Shown in pieces: positions 17,842 to 27,085 of a stretch of DNA of 64,000 nucleotides (within the stretch, counting starts at the first letter, position 1; every line of letters starts with the position of its first letter). A model generated the notes under the pieces. It searched no databases. It was given only the letters and a program-made list of their open reading frames with translations, and was not told where the DNA came from. The translations under genes were made by a program, and so were the position numbers. The DNA is taken from assembly GCF_000818395.1 (NCBI RefSeq), contig NZ_JWJG01000028.1, positions 62,001-126,000 of the forward strand. Reading direction: 5' to 3'. The DNA comes from Noviherbaspirillum autotrophicum. GTDB taxonomy: Bacteria; Pseudomonadota; Gammaproteobacteria; Burkholderiales; Burkholderiaceae_D.

Positions 17842-19197
17842 ATGGTTATATGGAAATCAGTAATGAATCGAGCGGCCAGCGCGCTGGCCTATGTGACGGT
17901 CGCAGCCTCTGCGCTGGCACTGATGCCATCGGCATTCGCGGCCAACAACGATCCTGTCGTACTGGTGCACGGCTTCCTCGGCTTCGGCCCCGCTGAATTG
18001 CAGGGCACCGGCTTCAAGTACTGGGGCGGCTACAACGATGTCGAAGCCCACATGAAGACGTACAACGGCTCGCATCTGGTACGCACCGCGAGCGTCGGCC
18101 CGGTCAGCTCGAACTGGGACCGCGCCGTCGAGCTGTATTACCAGATCAAGGGCGGCTGCGCCGACTACGGCGCCAAGCGCACCGCGCAATTCGCCGCCTA
18201 CGGCAAGATCCAGAAGCCGGCTGGGAAATGCTGGGCCGCCGATCCCAACAACAACCCGAACCACTACCCGGTCGCACTGTATCCGCAGTGGGATGCGGCC
18301 CATCCGATCCACCTGGTGTCGCACAGCCAGGGCGGGCAATCCGTGCGCACCCTGATCCAGTTGCTGGAAAACGGTTCGCCCAACGGCGACGAGGGCGGCG
18401 GCGAACTCTACACCGGCGGCAAGATCGGCTGGGTCAAGAGCGCCACCACCATCTCCACCCCGCATAACGGCACCACCTTGCGCGACGTGATCATCGATTA
18501 CGTGCCCAAGGTGTCGGAACTGGCGGGCGACATCATCCAGGTCGCGGGCCTCGGCGGCAGCAACGCGCTCTACGGATTCGATCTGGAGCAATACGGCCTG
18601 GCGCAAGGGCCGGCCGAATCGTTCAGCGATTTCATCGAGCGCACCAAGGGCGCGCCGTTCTGGTCCTTGTCCAATCGCGATTCGGCACAGTGGGACCTCG
18701 GCCCGGATGGCGCCAAGGAGCTGAACAACTGGGTCAAGACTTCGCCCAACGTGTTCTACTATTCGATCGGCAGCAAGGCGACCGAACAAGGCAGCTTCTG
18801 CTGCAACTCGACCGACCGCCTCATCGCGCCGTTCCAGAGTTCCAGCTACCAGTACGCGCGCGACGACATGATCTTCTTCACGAAGAACACAGCCGGCGAA
18901 TGGGTGGTGCCGTCGATCCTGATGCGCGGCATGGGGTCGTATACGCAGACCGATCCGAGCCGCGTGATTATCGACAGCAACTGGTTCGCCAACGACGGCG
19001 TGGTCAACACGATCAGCATGAAGTCGCCGGCCGGACAGTCGGTGCGCAGCTATGACGGCACGTCGGTGCGTGGCACGTGGAACTACATGGGGTATTACAA
19101 TCAGTACGACCATTTCGACGTGATCGGCTGGTTGCTTCCGGGTTCTTCGGTCTATCCGATCTACGACAACTTGACGAAAATTCTGTATGGCTTGTGA
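17842..19197 (+). CDS. Secreted triacylglycerol lipase, family I.5-like
   Basis: A 451-residue alpha/beta hydrolase with a 33-residue Sec signal ending AFA. The mature part follows the thermostable Bacillus/Geobacillus lipase pattern closely: VVLVHGFLGFG (oxyanion region), FKYWGGYNDVE, VGPVSSNWDRA, HSQGG with nucleophile Ser162, TTISTPHNGTTL, NDGVVNTISM (the acid-bearing segment) and a late YDHFDVIG carrying the histidine. It should be exported and hydrolyse triacylglycerols. ATG 17842 has GGAG upstream. A foldase-like gene follows 28 bp after the stop. Confidence 0.9.
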   Translation: MVIWKSVMNRAASALAYVTVAASALALMPSAFAANNDPVVLVHGFLGFGPAELQGTGFKYWGGYNDVEAHMKTYNGSHLVRTASVGPVSSNWDRAVELYYQIKGGCADYGAKRTAQFAAYGKIQKPAGKCWAADPNNNPNHYPVALYPQWDAAHPIHLVSHSQGGQSVRTLIQLLENGSPNGDEGGGELYTGGKIGWVKSATTISTPHNGTTLRDVIIDYVPKVSELAGDIIQVAGLGGSNALYGFDLEQYGLAQGPAESFSDFIERTKGAPFWSLSNRDSAQWDLGPDGAKELNNWVKTSPNVFYYSIGSKATEQGSFCCNSTDRLIAPFQSSSYQYARDDMIFFTKNTAGEWVVPSILMRGMGSYTQTDPSRVIIDSNWFANDGVVNTISMKSPAGQSVRSYDGTSVRGTWNYMGYYNQYDHFDVIGWLLPGSSVYPIYDNLTKILYGL

Positions 19198-19225
19198 CCG
19201 TGCAGCGCATGCTCGGAAAACGACG

Positions 19226-19810
19226 ATGGAAATGAAACAGATACTTGCATGGACAGGAGCGGCGGCGCTGACCACATCCTTTTTCGTGTTTGTGATGTGG
19301 CCGGACGAAAAAGCGGCACAGCGCGGTGCCGCCGAACCCAATCTTTTCAGCTTCATCAAGCCGATGGGCGCCGACGCATCAGCGAGCGGCAGCGCGCGGC
19401 CGGCACCGGTTGCCGGCGTCACGGCAGCAGAGCAAGCGGCGTCCTACGCCGCCGAGCAGCCTTCACTGCGCGACGTGCCTGACGCCACCATGAAAGTCGC
19501 CCGTGTTCAGGAAAGCGTGCAAAGGATGCGCCTCCGGGGCGCGAGCGAGGATGAGGTGTACCGCATGCGTGCCGCCGAATTGTCGGCGGACGCGGCAACA
19601 CATCTGGCGGGAATGGAGCGGGATGAAAATGCATGGAAATCCCGCGTCGGCGCTTATCTTGCCGAGCGAGATAAGCTACTTGGCAGTAATTCCGGCATGT
19701 ACCCTGAAGAGGCATTGCAGCAGTTGCGCAATGCCCGTTTTACCGCCGACGAACAAAAACTGCTCGCCACCTACGAAAGCGCCGGAATCCCCCGGTTGAC
19801 GCTGGAGTGA
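19226..19810 (+). CDS. Shortened lipase chaperone (foldase)-like protein
   Basis: A 194-residue membrane-anchored protein (anchor about 5-24). The C-terminal half matches the helical end of lipase-specific foldases (Lif): LRGASEDEVYRMRAAEL, DAATHLAGMERDENAWKSR, VGAYLAERDKL. After the anchor NLFSFIKPMGADAS resembles the segment that begins the Lif periplasmic domain. The intervening minidomain with the activating RxxFDY motif is absent, and normal Lif proteins are about 300-350 residues. It directly follows a lipase gene. It may be a degraded foldase, a scaffold-only version or a novel partner. Confidence 0.62.
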   Translation: MEMKQILAWTGAAALTTSFFVFVMWPDEKAAQRGAAEPNLFSFIKPMGADASASGSARPAPVAGVTAAEQAASYAAEQPSLRDVPDATMKVARVQESVQRMRLRGASEDEVYRMRAAELSADAATHLAGMERDENAWKSRVGAYLAERDKLLGSNSGMYPEEALQQLRNARFTADEQKLLATYESAGIPRLTLE

Positions 19811-19847
19811 GTCTCCGGCGCGCGGCCACCCGGGCTATGATGCCTGA

Positions 19848-21053
19848 GTGAGCCGCGACCCAGATATTCCCGTCCTCCTGTTCGGCGCCTTTGACCGTCA
19901 CAACTTCGGCGATCTCTTGTTTCCGCATGTCGCCGCAGCCTTGCTCGTCCGGAAAAAGCTGATCTTCGCCGGATTGAGGCAGCGCGACTTGCGCCGTTTC
20001 GGCGGACATCGGGTGCAGGCGCTGCCGCAGCTTGTCAGACAGTGGAAAAACCGGCCGCTGCATATCATTCACGCCGGCGGCGAACTCCTGACTTGCGATG
20101 CATGGCAGGCTGCGGTGATGCTGTTGCCGCCGGACCAGGCACAAGAAACCGTCATGCGCTTCGCTGCGCGCCCGGAACAAGGACGGGAATGGGCGTGCCG
20201 CATGCTGGGGCTTTCCGATCTGGCACCCTATGTCGTGTCGCGTGACCTGTTTCCCGGCGCAGGCAAGGTGATCTGCAATGCCGTCGGCGGCATGGACCTC
20301 GATGTGCGCAATCCTGCCTTGCAGGATGAAGTGCGGGCGAAACTCCGTGCGGCTGACTGGATCGGCGTGCGCGACGGCCGGACGCAGGCATTGCTCAGTG
20401 CTGCGGGAATTGCGGCGCGCCTGATGCCCGATCCCGCAGTGATGGTGGCCGAACTGTTTGGCGACACGATAGGCGCGCGCTGGCGGCAAGGCGAAGTTGC
20501 CCGAGTGTCGAACGCTTTCCCGGAAGGGTATGTGGCCGTGCAATTCAGCAACGACTTCGGTGATGACAGGACGCTGGCTGCCATTGCCGCCCAGCTTGAC
20601 GGCCTCGCGTTGTCCAGCGGCCAGGGCATCGTGTTCTTCCGCGCCGGTGCGGCGCCTTGGCACGATGACGTCGATGCCTACCGGCGTATCGTGACCCGCT
20701 TGCGCGCGCCATCGGTCATCTTCAACTCCCTCCATCTCTGGGATATCTGCGCGCTGATTGCCGGCAGCCGGGTGTACGCGGGAAGCAGCCTGCACGGCCG
20801 GATTGTCGCGATGGCGTACGCGGTCCCCCGCGTCAGCCTGCGCTATCCGGCGCAGGCAGGGCAGCTGGCCAAGCCGGAAGCCTTTGCCGCTGCCTGGGAC
20901 CCGGCGCTGCCGGCCGCGGTCGAGGTGCATGACATTGCGCATGGCATCGAGCAGGCACTGGCGGCCGACCCGGCACAGTTGCGCGATACCGCCAGACATC
21001 TGGCGGCGCGCTACCGCACGGAATTCGCGGCGTTATGCGCCGGGATCCAGTAA
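19848..21053 (+). CDS. Polysaccharide pyruvyl transferase family protein
   Basis: A 401-residue protein resembling the WcaK/CsaB pyruvyl transferase family. Segments fitting this family are VLLFGAFDRHNFGDLLFPH near the start, LHIIHAGGELLT, a central DWIGVRDGRTQALL and C-terminal IAGSRVYAGSSLHGRIVAMAY, where the SLHG motif is typical. The start is GTG 19848. No glycosyltransferases or export genes are adjacent, so the acceptor glycan is unknown. Confidence 0.75.
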   Translation: MSRDPDIPVLLFGAFDRHNFGDLLFPHVAAALLVRKKLIFAGLRQRDLRRFGGHRVQALPQLVRQWKNRPLHIIHAGGELLTCDAWQAAVMLLPPDQAQETVMRFAARPEQGREWACRMLGLSDLAPYVVSRDLFPGAGKVICNAVGGMDLDVRNPALQDEVRAKLRAADWIGVRDGRTQALLSAAGIAARLMPDPAVMVAELFGDTIGARWRQGEVARVSNAFPEGYVAVQFSNDFGDDRTLAAIAAQLDGLALSSGQGIVFFRAGAAPWHDDVDAYRRIVTRLRAPSVIFNSLHLWDICALIAGSRVYAGSSLHGRIVAMAYAVPRVSLRYPAQAGQLAKPEAFAAAWDPALPAAVEVHDIAHGIEQALAADPAQLRDTARHLAARYRTEFAALCAGIQ

Positions 21054-21065
21054 TGTGTCGCGGCT

Positions 21066-21344
21066 TCAGCTTCCCGCAGGCCATTCGTTGAAGGGGAAGG
21101 GCACGTCTTCCGAGACAAAGGTCAGGAAGTTCACCAGCTGCCGCATATAGAGCCCGAGGCTGCGTCCGAAGGATTGCAGGCGGGCGTTGGGGGCGCCGTT
21201 CACCAGGGCCAGCACTAGCTGGATGATTGCGACGCAGAACAGCACCGTGCCGGACAACTGGTACGCGAACGCCATCAGCACCATGAACAATGCGCGTACC
21301 AGCAGGCTGCGTTCGCCGGTCGTGATAACGGGAGGATGATTCAT
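21066..21344 (-). CDS. DUF4389-type small membrane protein
   Basis: A 92-residue protein with two membrane segments (about 13-45), then NARLQSFGRSLGLYMRQLVNFLTFVSEDVPFPFNEWP, the conserved tail of DUF4389 proteins. AAAGGAG precedes ATG 21344. It lies 34 bp downstream of the oxidoreductase gene on the same strand, so the two are probably co-transcribed. Function unknown. Confidence 0.75.
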   Translation of the reverse strand: MNHPPVITTGERSLLVRALFMVLMAFAYQLSGTVLFCVAIIQLVLALVNGAPNARLQSFGRSLGLYMRQLVNFLTFVSEDVPFPFNEWPAGS

Positions 21345-21378
21345 GATGACTCCTTTCAAAACATGGACTAATCGTGCA

Positions 21379-21969
21379 CTAATCGCCGTCGCGGCCAAGC
21401 CTTTCCAGCTTGGTGAGATGTTTTTTCACCGCTTCGGGTTTCATGTCGCCGGCCATGCCGATCAGGGTTTCATTGACCGGCGCAATGCCGACAAAGCCGA
21501 GGATATTGCGTTCGAGCGACTTGATGCTATGTGCGCGGAAATACCACCGATAGATGGCGGCGGGCATACCCATGGTGACGACGACGCGCGCGGAGCGGCC
21601 GGTCAATCCCTTGTTGTTGAGCGGATTATTCCTGCCTTCGCGCGCGAACGCGAAGCCGGGACGGGCCACCTGCTCGAGGAAGCCCTTGAGCAGCGCGGGC
21701 ATGTCGCCCAGCCAGAGCGGAAAAAACAGCACCAGGTGTTCGGCCCATTTGATGGCGGCCTGCGCATCGGCCAGCCCCGGCGGAAGTGCTCCGTCTTCCC
21801 ATTCATGCTGGCTGCGCAGCAGCGGAAACTCAAGAGCCGCGACGTCGATGCGTCGCAGTTCGTGGCCGGCGGAAGAAGCGCCTGCTGCATAACTGTCTTC
21901 CAGCGCATGGCACAAATGGTGTTGGCCATTGTCCGGATGACCTTGAATCAAGAGAATTCGTTTGCTCAT
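21379..21969 (-). CDS. NAD(P)H-dependent quinone oxidoreductase, flavodoxin-like fold
   Basis: A 196-residue flavoprotein of the MdaB/KefF group. The N terminus KRILLIQGHPDNGQHHLCHAL binds the flavin phosphate. FPLWLGDMPALLKGFLEQVARPGFAF is the characteristic core, and the C-terminal part FVGIAPVNETLIGM continues the fold. It is expected to carry out two-electron reduction of quinones using NAD(P)H and FMN or FAD. Confidence 0.85.
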   Translation of the reverse strand: MSKRILLIQGHPDNGQHHLCHALEDSYAAGASSAGHELRRIDVAALEFPLLRSQHEWEDGALPPGLADAQAAIKWAEHLVLFFPLWLGDMPALLKGFLEQVARPGFAFAREGRNNPLNNKGLTGRSARVVVTMGMPAAIYRWYFRAHSIKSLERNILGFVGIAPVNETLIGMAGDMKPEAVKKHLTKLERLGRDGD

Positions 21970-22039
21970 GATCGGCTCCCTAGGTATGGTTCAGGCTGTC
22001 ATACCGTCGTCGTAAATTCCTTGATCCATCACAAAGCGT

Positions 22040-24307
22040 TCAGGATTCGGAGTGCCAGTCCACCTTCCACCATCGGGGCAACAGTGTTCGCACGTTCAGG
22101 CGCGCGAACCGATCATCGATCAGGTACACGATGCCGCGGTCGGATTGCGTGCGGATCACGCGGCCTGCCGCCTGCACCACCTTTTGCAGGCCCGGATACA
22201 GATAGGCATAGTCGTAGCCGGCGCCGAACGCGGCATCCATGCGCTCCCTGATCTGTTCGTTGACCGGGTTGAACTGCGGTAGTCCGAGCGTCGCGATGAA
22301 GGCCCCGACCAGGCGTTCGCCCGGCAAGTCGATGCCCTCGGCGAACGCGCCGCCCAGCACGGCAAAGCCGATGCCGCAGCCGGCAGGAGTAAAGCGCGCC
22401 AGGAATTGCTCGCGCTCTTGCTCGTCCATGCGGCGCGACTGTTCCCACACCGGAATCGCGGGATGGCGCGCGCGAAACAGCTCGGCCACGTTATGCAGAT
22501 ACTCGAAGCTGCTGAAGAACGCGAGGTAGTTGCCGGGCCTCTCGCGGTACTGCCGGGCCATGAGTTCGACGATCGGCGCGAACGACTGCGCGCGATGCTG
22601 GTAGCGGGTGGAGATGCTGCCGGCGATCCTGACCGTCAACTGCTCCGCCGTGAAGGGCGACTCCACGTCGATGCAGGCCGTGTCCTGCGGCAGGCCCAGC
22701 ATGTCGCAATAGAAGTGCCAGGGACTGAGCGTGGCGGAAAACAGGGTGATTGTGCGTGCCGCCCCAAAGCGGGGCGCGAGAAACGGCGCCGGGAGGATGT
22801 TCCTGATGCAGAGCACCGAGCGGTCACGCCCGCCATGCTGCTCCTTGGCGACATCGAACAGCGAGTGCGCATCGAATGACTCGATCAGGCGCGAGAAATG
22901 CAGCGCATCGAAATAGAAGCGCTGCAGACCGCTGTCGAAATAGGTCGGATTTTCGGCCAGAAAATCGGTGATCGCACTGATCGCCTGCTGCAACGCGCCG
23001 GCAAACTTGGGCGGAATTTCCGGATAGGCGCAATAGGCCTGCCCCTGTTCCTTATGCAGCGCATTCCAGGCGCGGTTGAGCCGGTCCAGGCTTTTTTTCA
23101 GCGCTGCGGGAGCGGACTGGCGCATGAAGTGGAATGCCGCCTGATCCAGTTCGGCGCTGTACATCTTGCGGGCGCGCTCAATTAGGTTGTGCGCCTCGTC
23201 CACCAGCACGGCGGCGCGCCACTGGTTATCGAGCGTCAGGCCATGCAGCACCGCGCCGGTGTCGAAATAATAGTTGTAGTCGCCCACGACGACATCGCAC
23301 CAGCGCGCCAGCTCCTGGCCCAGATAGTAGGGGCAGACCCGGTACTCGAGCGCGATGGCGCGCGTGGTCGCCTTGTCCAGTGCGCCAGTGACGAGTGCGG
23401 CCTGCCTGGCTTGCGGCAGGCGGTCGTAGAAACCTTGCGCGAGCGGGCAGGACTCCCCGTGGCACGCCTTGTCCGGATGCTCGCAGGCCTTGTCGCGTGC
23501 GATCAGTTCGAGCGTGCGCAGCGGCAGCGTCGGCGCCCCCTGTCTTATCTGCGCCAATGCATCGAGCGCCAGCGCGCGGCCGGAGGTTTTCGCCGCCAGA
23601 AAAAAAATCTTGTCGAGTTTCTGTGCCGGGCAGGCCTTGAGCAGCGGGAACAGCGTCCCTATCGTCTTGCCGATCCCGGTCGGCGCTTGCGCCATCAGGC
23701 AGCGCCCGCTGCTCGCCGCACGGTAGACGGCCTCGGCCAACTGGCGCTGGCCGGATCGGAAGGCGGCATGCGGAAAATGCAGCGCGGCCAGTGCCTGGTC
23801 GCGAGCGATGCGATGCGCCAGTTCCTGATCGGCCCAGGCAAGGAAACGTTCGCACTGTTCATCGAAATGCTGCTGGAGTGCGGTCGCCGCATACTGTTCG
23901 ACCAGTACCGTTTCCTTCTGGCTCCCGATCTCGAAGTACACCAGCGCCAGGCGCACTTCGGACAGCCCCAGTTTTTGGCACAGCAGCCAGCCGTACATCC
24001 TGAGCTGCGCCCAATGCAGGTGGCGGTGATTGTCGGGAATGGCTTCGAACTTGCCCTTGTAGGTCTTGATTTCTTCCAGCTGGTTCGAGGCCGGGTCGTA
24101 GCCGTCGGCACGCCCGCGCACCAAGAGGTGCTTGTATTGGCCCGCCAGGCTGACTTCAGCCTGATAGCCGGCGGCGCGGCGCGCGGTGACGGTAGCATGC
24201 CCGGCTATGCCTTCCTGCGCCGACGGCGCGGGCGTGAAGCGTAGGTCGAGGTCGCCTTGCTTGGCGGTGAACTCGGTCAGTGCACGTACCGCGACCGTGT
24301 ATTTCAC
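22040..24307 (-). CDS. DinG/Rad3-family helicase with N-terminal PD-(D/E)XK nuclease domain
   Basis: A 755-residue protein from GTG 24307. The N-terminal 170 residues carry GRADGYD (65-71) and EEIKTYK (78-84), a PD-(D/E)XK nuclease pattern of the RecB/Cas4 type. The helicase part has Walker A APTGIGKT (208-215), four cysteines suited to a 4Fe-4S cluster (275, 282, 287, 325), DEAH (370-373) and late motifs GGAFAEGIDLPGE and QAAGRVIRTQSDRG. It is expected to be a 5'-3' iron-sulfur helicase. The GTG overlaps the stop of the VRR-NUC gene (GTGA), so the two are coupled and probably act on the same repair intermediate. Confidence 0.88.
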   Translation of the reverse strand: MKYTVAVRALTEFTAKQGDLDLRFTPAPSAQEGIAGHATVTARRAAGYQAEVSLAGQYKHLLVRGRADGYDPASNQLEEIKTYKGKFEAIPDNHRHLHWAQLRMYGWLLCQKLGLSEVRLALVYFEIGSQKETVLVEQYAATALQQHFDEQCERFLAWADQELAHRIARDQALAALHFPHAAFRSGQRQLAEAVYRAASSGRCLMAQAPTGIGKTIGTLFPLLKACPAQKLDKIFFLAAKTSGRALALDALAQIRQGAPTLPLRTLELIARDKACEHPDKACHGESCPLAQGFYDRLPQARQAALVTGALDKATTRAIALEYRVCPYYLGQELARWCDVVVGDYNYYFDTGAVLHGLTLDNQWRAAVLVDEAHNLIERARKMYSAELDQAAFHFMRQSAPAALKKSLDRLNRAWNALHKEQGQAYCAYPEIPPKFAGALQQAISAITDFLAENPTYFDSGLQRFYFDALHFSRLIESFDAHSLFDVAKEQHGGRDRSVLCIRNILPAPFLAPRFGAARTITLFSATLSPWHFYCDMLGLPQDTACIDVESPFTAEQLTVRIAGSISTRYQHRAQSFAPIVELMARQYRERPGNYLAFFSSFEYLHNVAELFRARHPAIPVWEQSRRMDEQEREQFLARFTPAGCGIGFAVLGGAFAEGIDLPGERLVGAFIATLGLPQFNPVNEQIRERMDAAFGAGYDYAYLYPGLQKVVQAAGRVIRTQSDRGIVYLIDDRFARLNVRTLLPRWWKVDWHSES

Positions 24308-26031
24308 GTGCGCTCCTGGGTCCATTGCACATAGCAGACCGCGACCGGCATGCCGTGTTCGACGCAGTAATCCAGCCAGCGCAGCTGGTTGTCCTGCAGC
24401 CGGTCGCCCGGGCCTTTCACCTCGATCATGCGGTAGCGCTTGTCGGCGGGCCAGAACTGGATCAGGTCGGGAAAGCCGGCGCGATTGGACGGGATGTCCT
24501 TCAGGATGCGCTCGAACCATTTCTTCAGATGGGCGGCAGGAATGCAGGCCAGCGCCATGTCCTTGAGCTCCTCGTCCAGGATGTCCCAGAACACGAAGGG
24601 CGACTGTATTCCTGCCTTGTCCGCGAAGTGGCGGTTGATGGTATCGATGTATTGTCCGGAATCGAGCTGGGCCAGGCAGTGCGCGAATTCCCGCTCGCGC
24701 CGCCACTGAAAGTCCGCGCTGTGCAAGTCGGCCGGGCCCACATGGAAGGGATGGAAAAAGGCGCCGGGCACGGCGGCGAAGATCGCTTGCCAGCACAGCA
24801 GCCCGAACAGTGAATTGATCAGCGTGTTTTCGACGTAGCGCAGCGGCGCGTCCGGCTGCGCGAGATGGGTACCGGCCAGCGCTTCCACCGAAAAATCGGT
24901 GTCGGGGCGGGGCAGGACGAGGTCGATGCGCGCCACCGGATGCGCCGGGCGCGGCGCAGTCTTCGGCAAGCCGAGCCGGCGCTGCAGGCGCGGCAGGATG
25001 CGCGACAGCTGCTGGCTTTCGGCTTCGCTTTCGGGCTCCCGGCTGGCGGCACCTGCCAGCGCGAACGCTTCCGGGATCTGCCCGCAGCGCTCCAGCACGC
25101 GGATTGTGCGCAGGCGTGCTTCAGGAAAGCGGCATGCCGAATAGATTGCCAGCGCCTCGGACAGCGCGGCGTTGCGCTCGTAGTGCTGGGCGATCCGGAA
25201 CAGCAGCTTCTGGCGCCGGCGCTCCAGCCAGTCGTTGTCCAGCGCGCCGGGGAGATCGCGCAGTATGTCTGCCGCTTGCTCGCCCTGTTCGAAGCGCTCG
25301 CCGCACTGATGCAGATGCAGGCAGGTATCGACGTCGGCCCGCGTGCGAAATGCCAGCGAGGACGCGGAAAACGCGACCTTTTCATACATGTAGATGCCGA
25401 GGTCGGACAGCACGAATTCTGACCAGTCCTGGCGGCAGTTGCCGAAGAAGATGAGTTTCAGGCGGTCGCACAGCGCATTGACCTGCACCTGGTACACGCA
25501 GTCGCCGGCGCCGGGATGCCATGCCTCGAAAGGGCGGGCTTCGGGAAAGTCCACTTGCAGCGCTTCGAGCAGTTCGGCCTTGCGCGCATGGGGATTGGGC
25601 AGGCGGAAGGCTTGCGCAATTTCCATTTTGGTCAGCAGGGCGAACGCCTGTTCCAGCGTGAGCAGCGGCCGGTCGTCGATCCAGCCCAGCTGCACCAATG
25701 CTTGTGCCGCTTCCCGCGTGCAGCCGATTTCGTCGTAACGCAATTTGCTGGCACGGAACAGCTCGCCCTTGCGCATCACCATGCGCACTAGCAGCGCGCG
25801 CGATGGCTGCGCCAGCGCGGTAAAGCGCACGATGAAGGCATGTTCATCGTGCGTGAGCAGGGCACCGTAACGTTCGCTGATCCACTCCAGCACCCGATGG
25901 AAATTGTCGAGGTAGTAGAAGCGGTTTTCGAGCGTCCGGATCATCGAAGGAGGTGGCAAATCGGGCAAGGCATGCAGCGCTTGTGGGGCTGAAAAGGCAA
26001 TGAGGGAGTCCACGGCATTATCGCGAAGCAC
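24304..26031 (-). CDS. VRR-NUC domain nuclease (FAN1-like)
   Basis: A 575-residue protein with a C-terminal VRR-NUC nuclease domain (about 505-560): GFPDLIQFWP followed by IEVKGPGDRLQDNQ supplies the catalytic Asp, Glu and Lys. The N-terminal part (IRTLENRFYYLDNFHRVLEWI and a winged-helix-like region) and the middle helical repeats match bacterial FAN1, a structure-specific 5' flap nuclease that unhooks interstrand crosslinks. The start taken is GTG 26031; ATG 25944, at MIRTLENRFYYL, is a good alternative. It is translationally coupled to the iron-sulfur helicase downstream. Confidence 0.87.
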   Translation of the reverse strand: MLRDNAVDSLIAFSAPQALHALPDLPPPSMIRTLENRFYYLDNFHRVLEWISERYGALLTHDEHAFIVRFTALAQPSRALLVRMVMRKGELFRASKLRYDEIGCTREAAQALVQLGWIDDRPLLTLEQAFALLTKMEIAQAFRLPNPHARKAELLEALQVDFPEARPFEAWHPGAGDCVYQVQVNALCDRLKLIFFGNCRQDWSEFVLSDLGIYMYEKVAFSASSLAFRTRADVDTCLHLHQCGERFEQGEQAADILRDLPGALDNDWLERRRQKLLFRIAQHYERNAALSEALAIYSACRFPEARLRTIRVLERCGQIPEAFALAGAASREPESEAESQQLSRILPRLQRRLGLPKTAPRPAHPVARIDLVLPRPDTDFSVEALAGTHLAQPDAPLRYVENTLINSLFGLLCWQAIFAAVPGAFFHPFHVGPADLHSADFQWRREREFAHCLAQLDSGQYIDTINRHFADKAGIQSPFVFWDILDEELKDMALACIPAAHLKKWFERILKDIPSNRAGFPDLIQFWPADKRYRMIEVKGPGDRLQDNQLRWLDYCVEHGMPVAVCYVQWTQERT

Positions 26032-26178
26032 CGCTTCATCCGCAACTTGTCAGGAATGCGTGACATACGAATAACGCTTGCAGTTGCACTGCGGATCGAT
26101 TGAATTCTTCAATGAAAGATTGCGGCAGGAAATGGCATAATCGGCGAATCAAAAAATTGCCGTAGGTCAAAACGCTTC

Positions 26179-26502
26179 ATGTATACATCACCGTTTTCCC
26201 GCACCACACTTCATGACCTGTTCTCACGCAAGGGCTTGTCTTCCATCTCGGTACTGATCGGTGGCATCTGTTTCATGCTATCGCTGGTGATGGCATTGAT
26301 CATCGCGCAAGCCAATCCGGGCATGCTGGCAATCTGGGTTGTCGCGATACTTGCAACACTGGCATTCATGCGCATCCATCGCAGATGGCGCGCCATGTTT
26401 GAGAGGATTTATGCATTTCAGCCGGCACAGACGGTCCTGGCGGCGCGCAAGGACTGGCGGGGAAATGTGGAAGACGTGGCTTTTCGGGAAATAACTACTT
26501 GA
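26179..26502 (+). CDS. Small hypothetical membrane protein
   Basis: A 107-residue protein with two adjacent membrane helices (about 23-60, ISVLIGGICFMLSLVMALII and MLAIWVVAILATLAFM) followed by a basic RIHRRWRAMF stretch, so the C terminus is probably cytoplasmic. No clear ribosome-binding site precedes ATG 26179 and I do not recognise a family. It is supported mainly by plausible composition and the absence of a competing frame. Confidence 0.45.
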   Translation: MYTSPFSRTTLHDLFSRKGLSSISVLIGGICFMLSLVMALIIAQANPGMLAIWVVAILATLAFMRIHRRWRAMFERIYAFQPAQTVLAARKDWRGNVEDVAFREITT

Positions 26503-26581
26503 GTGGCTGGCATCCCTGACGCTGTCAGACAGCATCAGGGAAAACGCAGGGCGGCAAGCGCCGCTGCGTCGTCGTAATACT

Positions 26582-26920
26582 TCAGAGTTCTTCGCCGGCG
26601 CGCTTGATGCCTTCGTGCTGGTGACTCTGGATCTTTTCCTTGTGCTTCAGCACCTGGCGGTCGAGCTTGTCGGCCAGGCTGTCGATGGCTGCATACATAT
26701 CGTCGGCGACGCTATCCAGATGAATCGCATTTCCCTTCATGCGGACATTGACTTCGGCACGTTGACGTTTTTCCTTTTCGGTCAGTTGTTCCACGCCGAG
26801 GATGACCGCAATATCGGTGATCTGGTCGAAATGGCGCACCACCCGTTCCAGCTTGCTTGTTACATAGTCGCGAAGCGCTGGCGTGACTTCGAGGTGCTGT
26901 CCGGTGATTGTCAGGTTCAT
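26582..26920 (-). CDS. hpf: Ribosome hibernation-promoting factor (HPF/RaiA family)
   Basis: A 112-residue protein starting MNLTITGQHLEVTPALRDYV, with VNVRMKGNAIHLDSVADDMYAAIDSLADKLDRQVLKHKEK, the standard short HPF fold. It binds the 30S decoding region and favours ribosome hibernation in stationary phase. GGAG lies before ATG 26920. In many proteobacteria hpf follows rpoN; here there is no rpoN or PTS gene beside it, so this is an isolated copy. Confidence 0.9.
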   Translation of the reverse strand: MNLTITGQHLEVTPALRDYVTSKLERVVRHFDQITDIAVILGVEQLTEKEKRQRAEVNVRMKGNAIHLDSVADDMYAAIDSLADKLDRQVLKHKEKIQSHQHEGIKRAGEEL

Positions 26921-27085
26921 GCAGTTAACTCCAATTAAGATAAGAAACAGTGGCTGCCCCCGACATGCCGGTCGGCAGGTACTGTCGGCTGTGTACGCCT
27001 AGTGTGATCTATTTACAGGTTTGACACAGGGTTCGCGGATGATATGACGCTGGCAGATGGTCGATAAATGATTTAAATCAAAAAC

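Noticed and set aside
17857-19422. Minus-strand open frame of 521 codons
   Set aside because: Antisense to the lipase gene, which has a signal peptide and all catalytic motifs.
26519-26538. SOS box or terminator at CTGTCAGACAGC
   Set aside because: The spacing between CTGT and ACAG is three, not eight, and there is no T-run, so it fits neither a LexA site nor a terminator.
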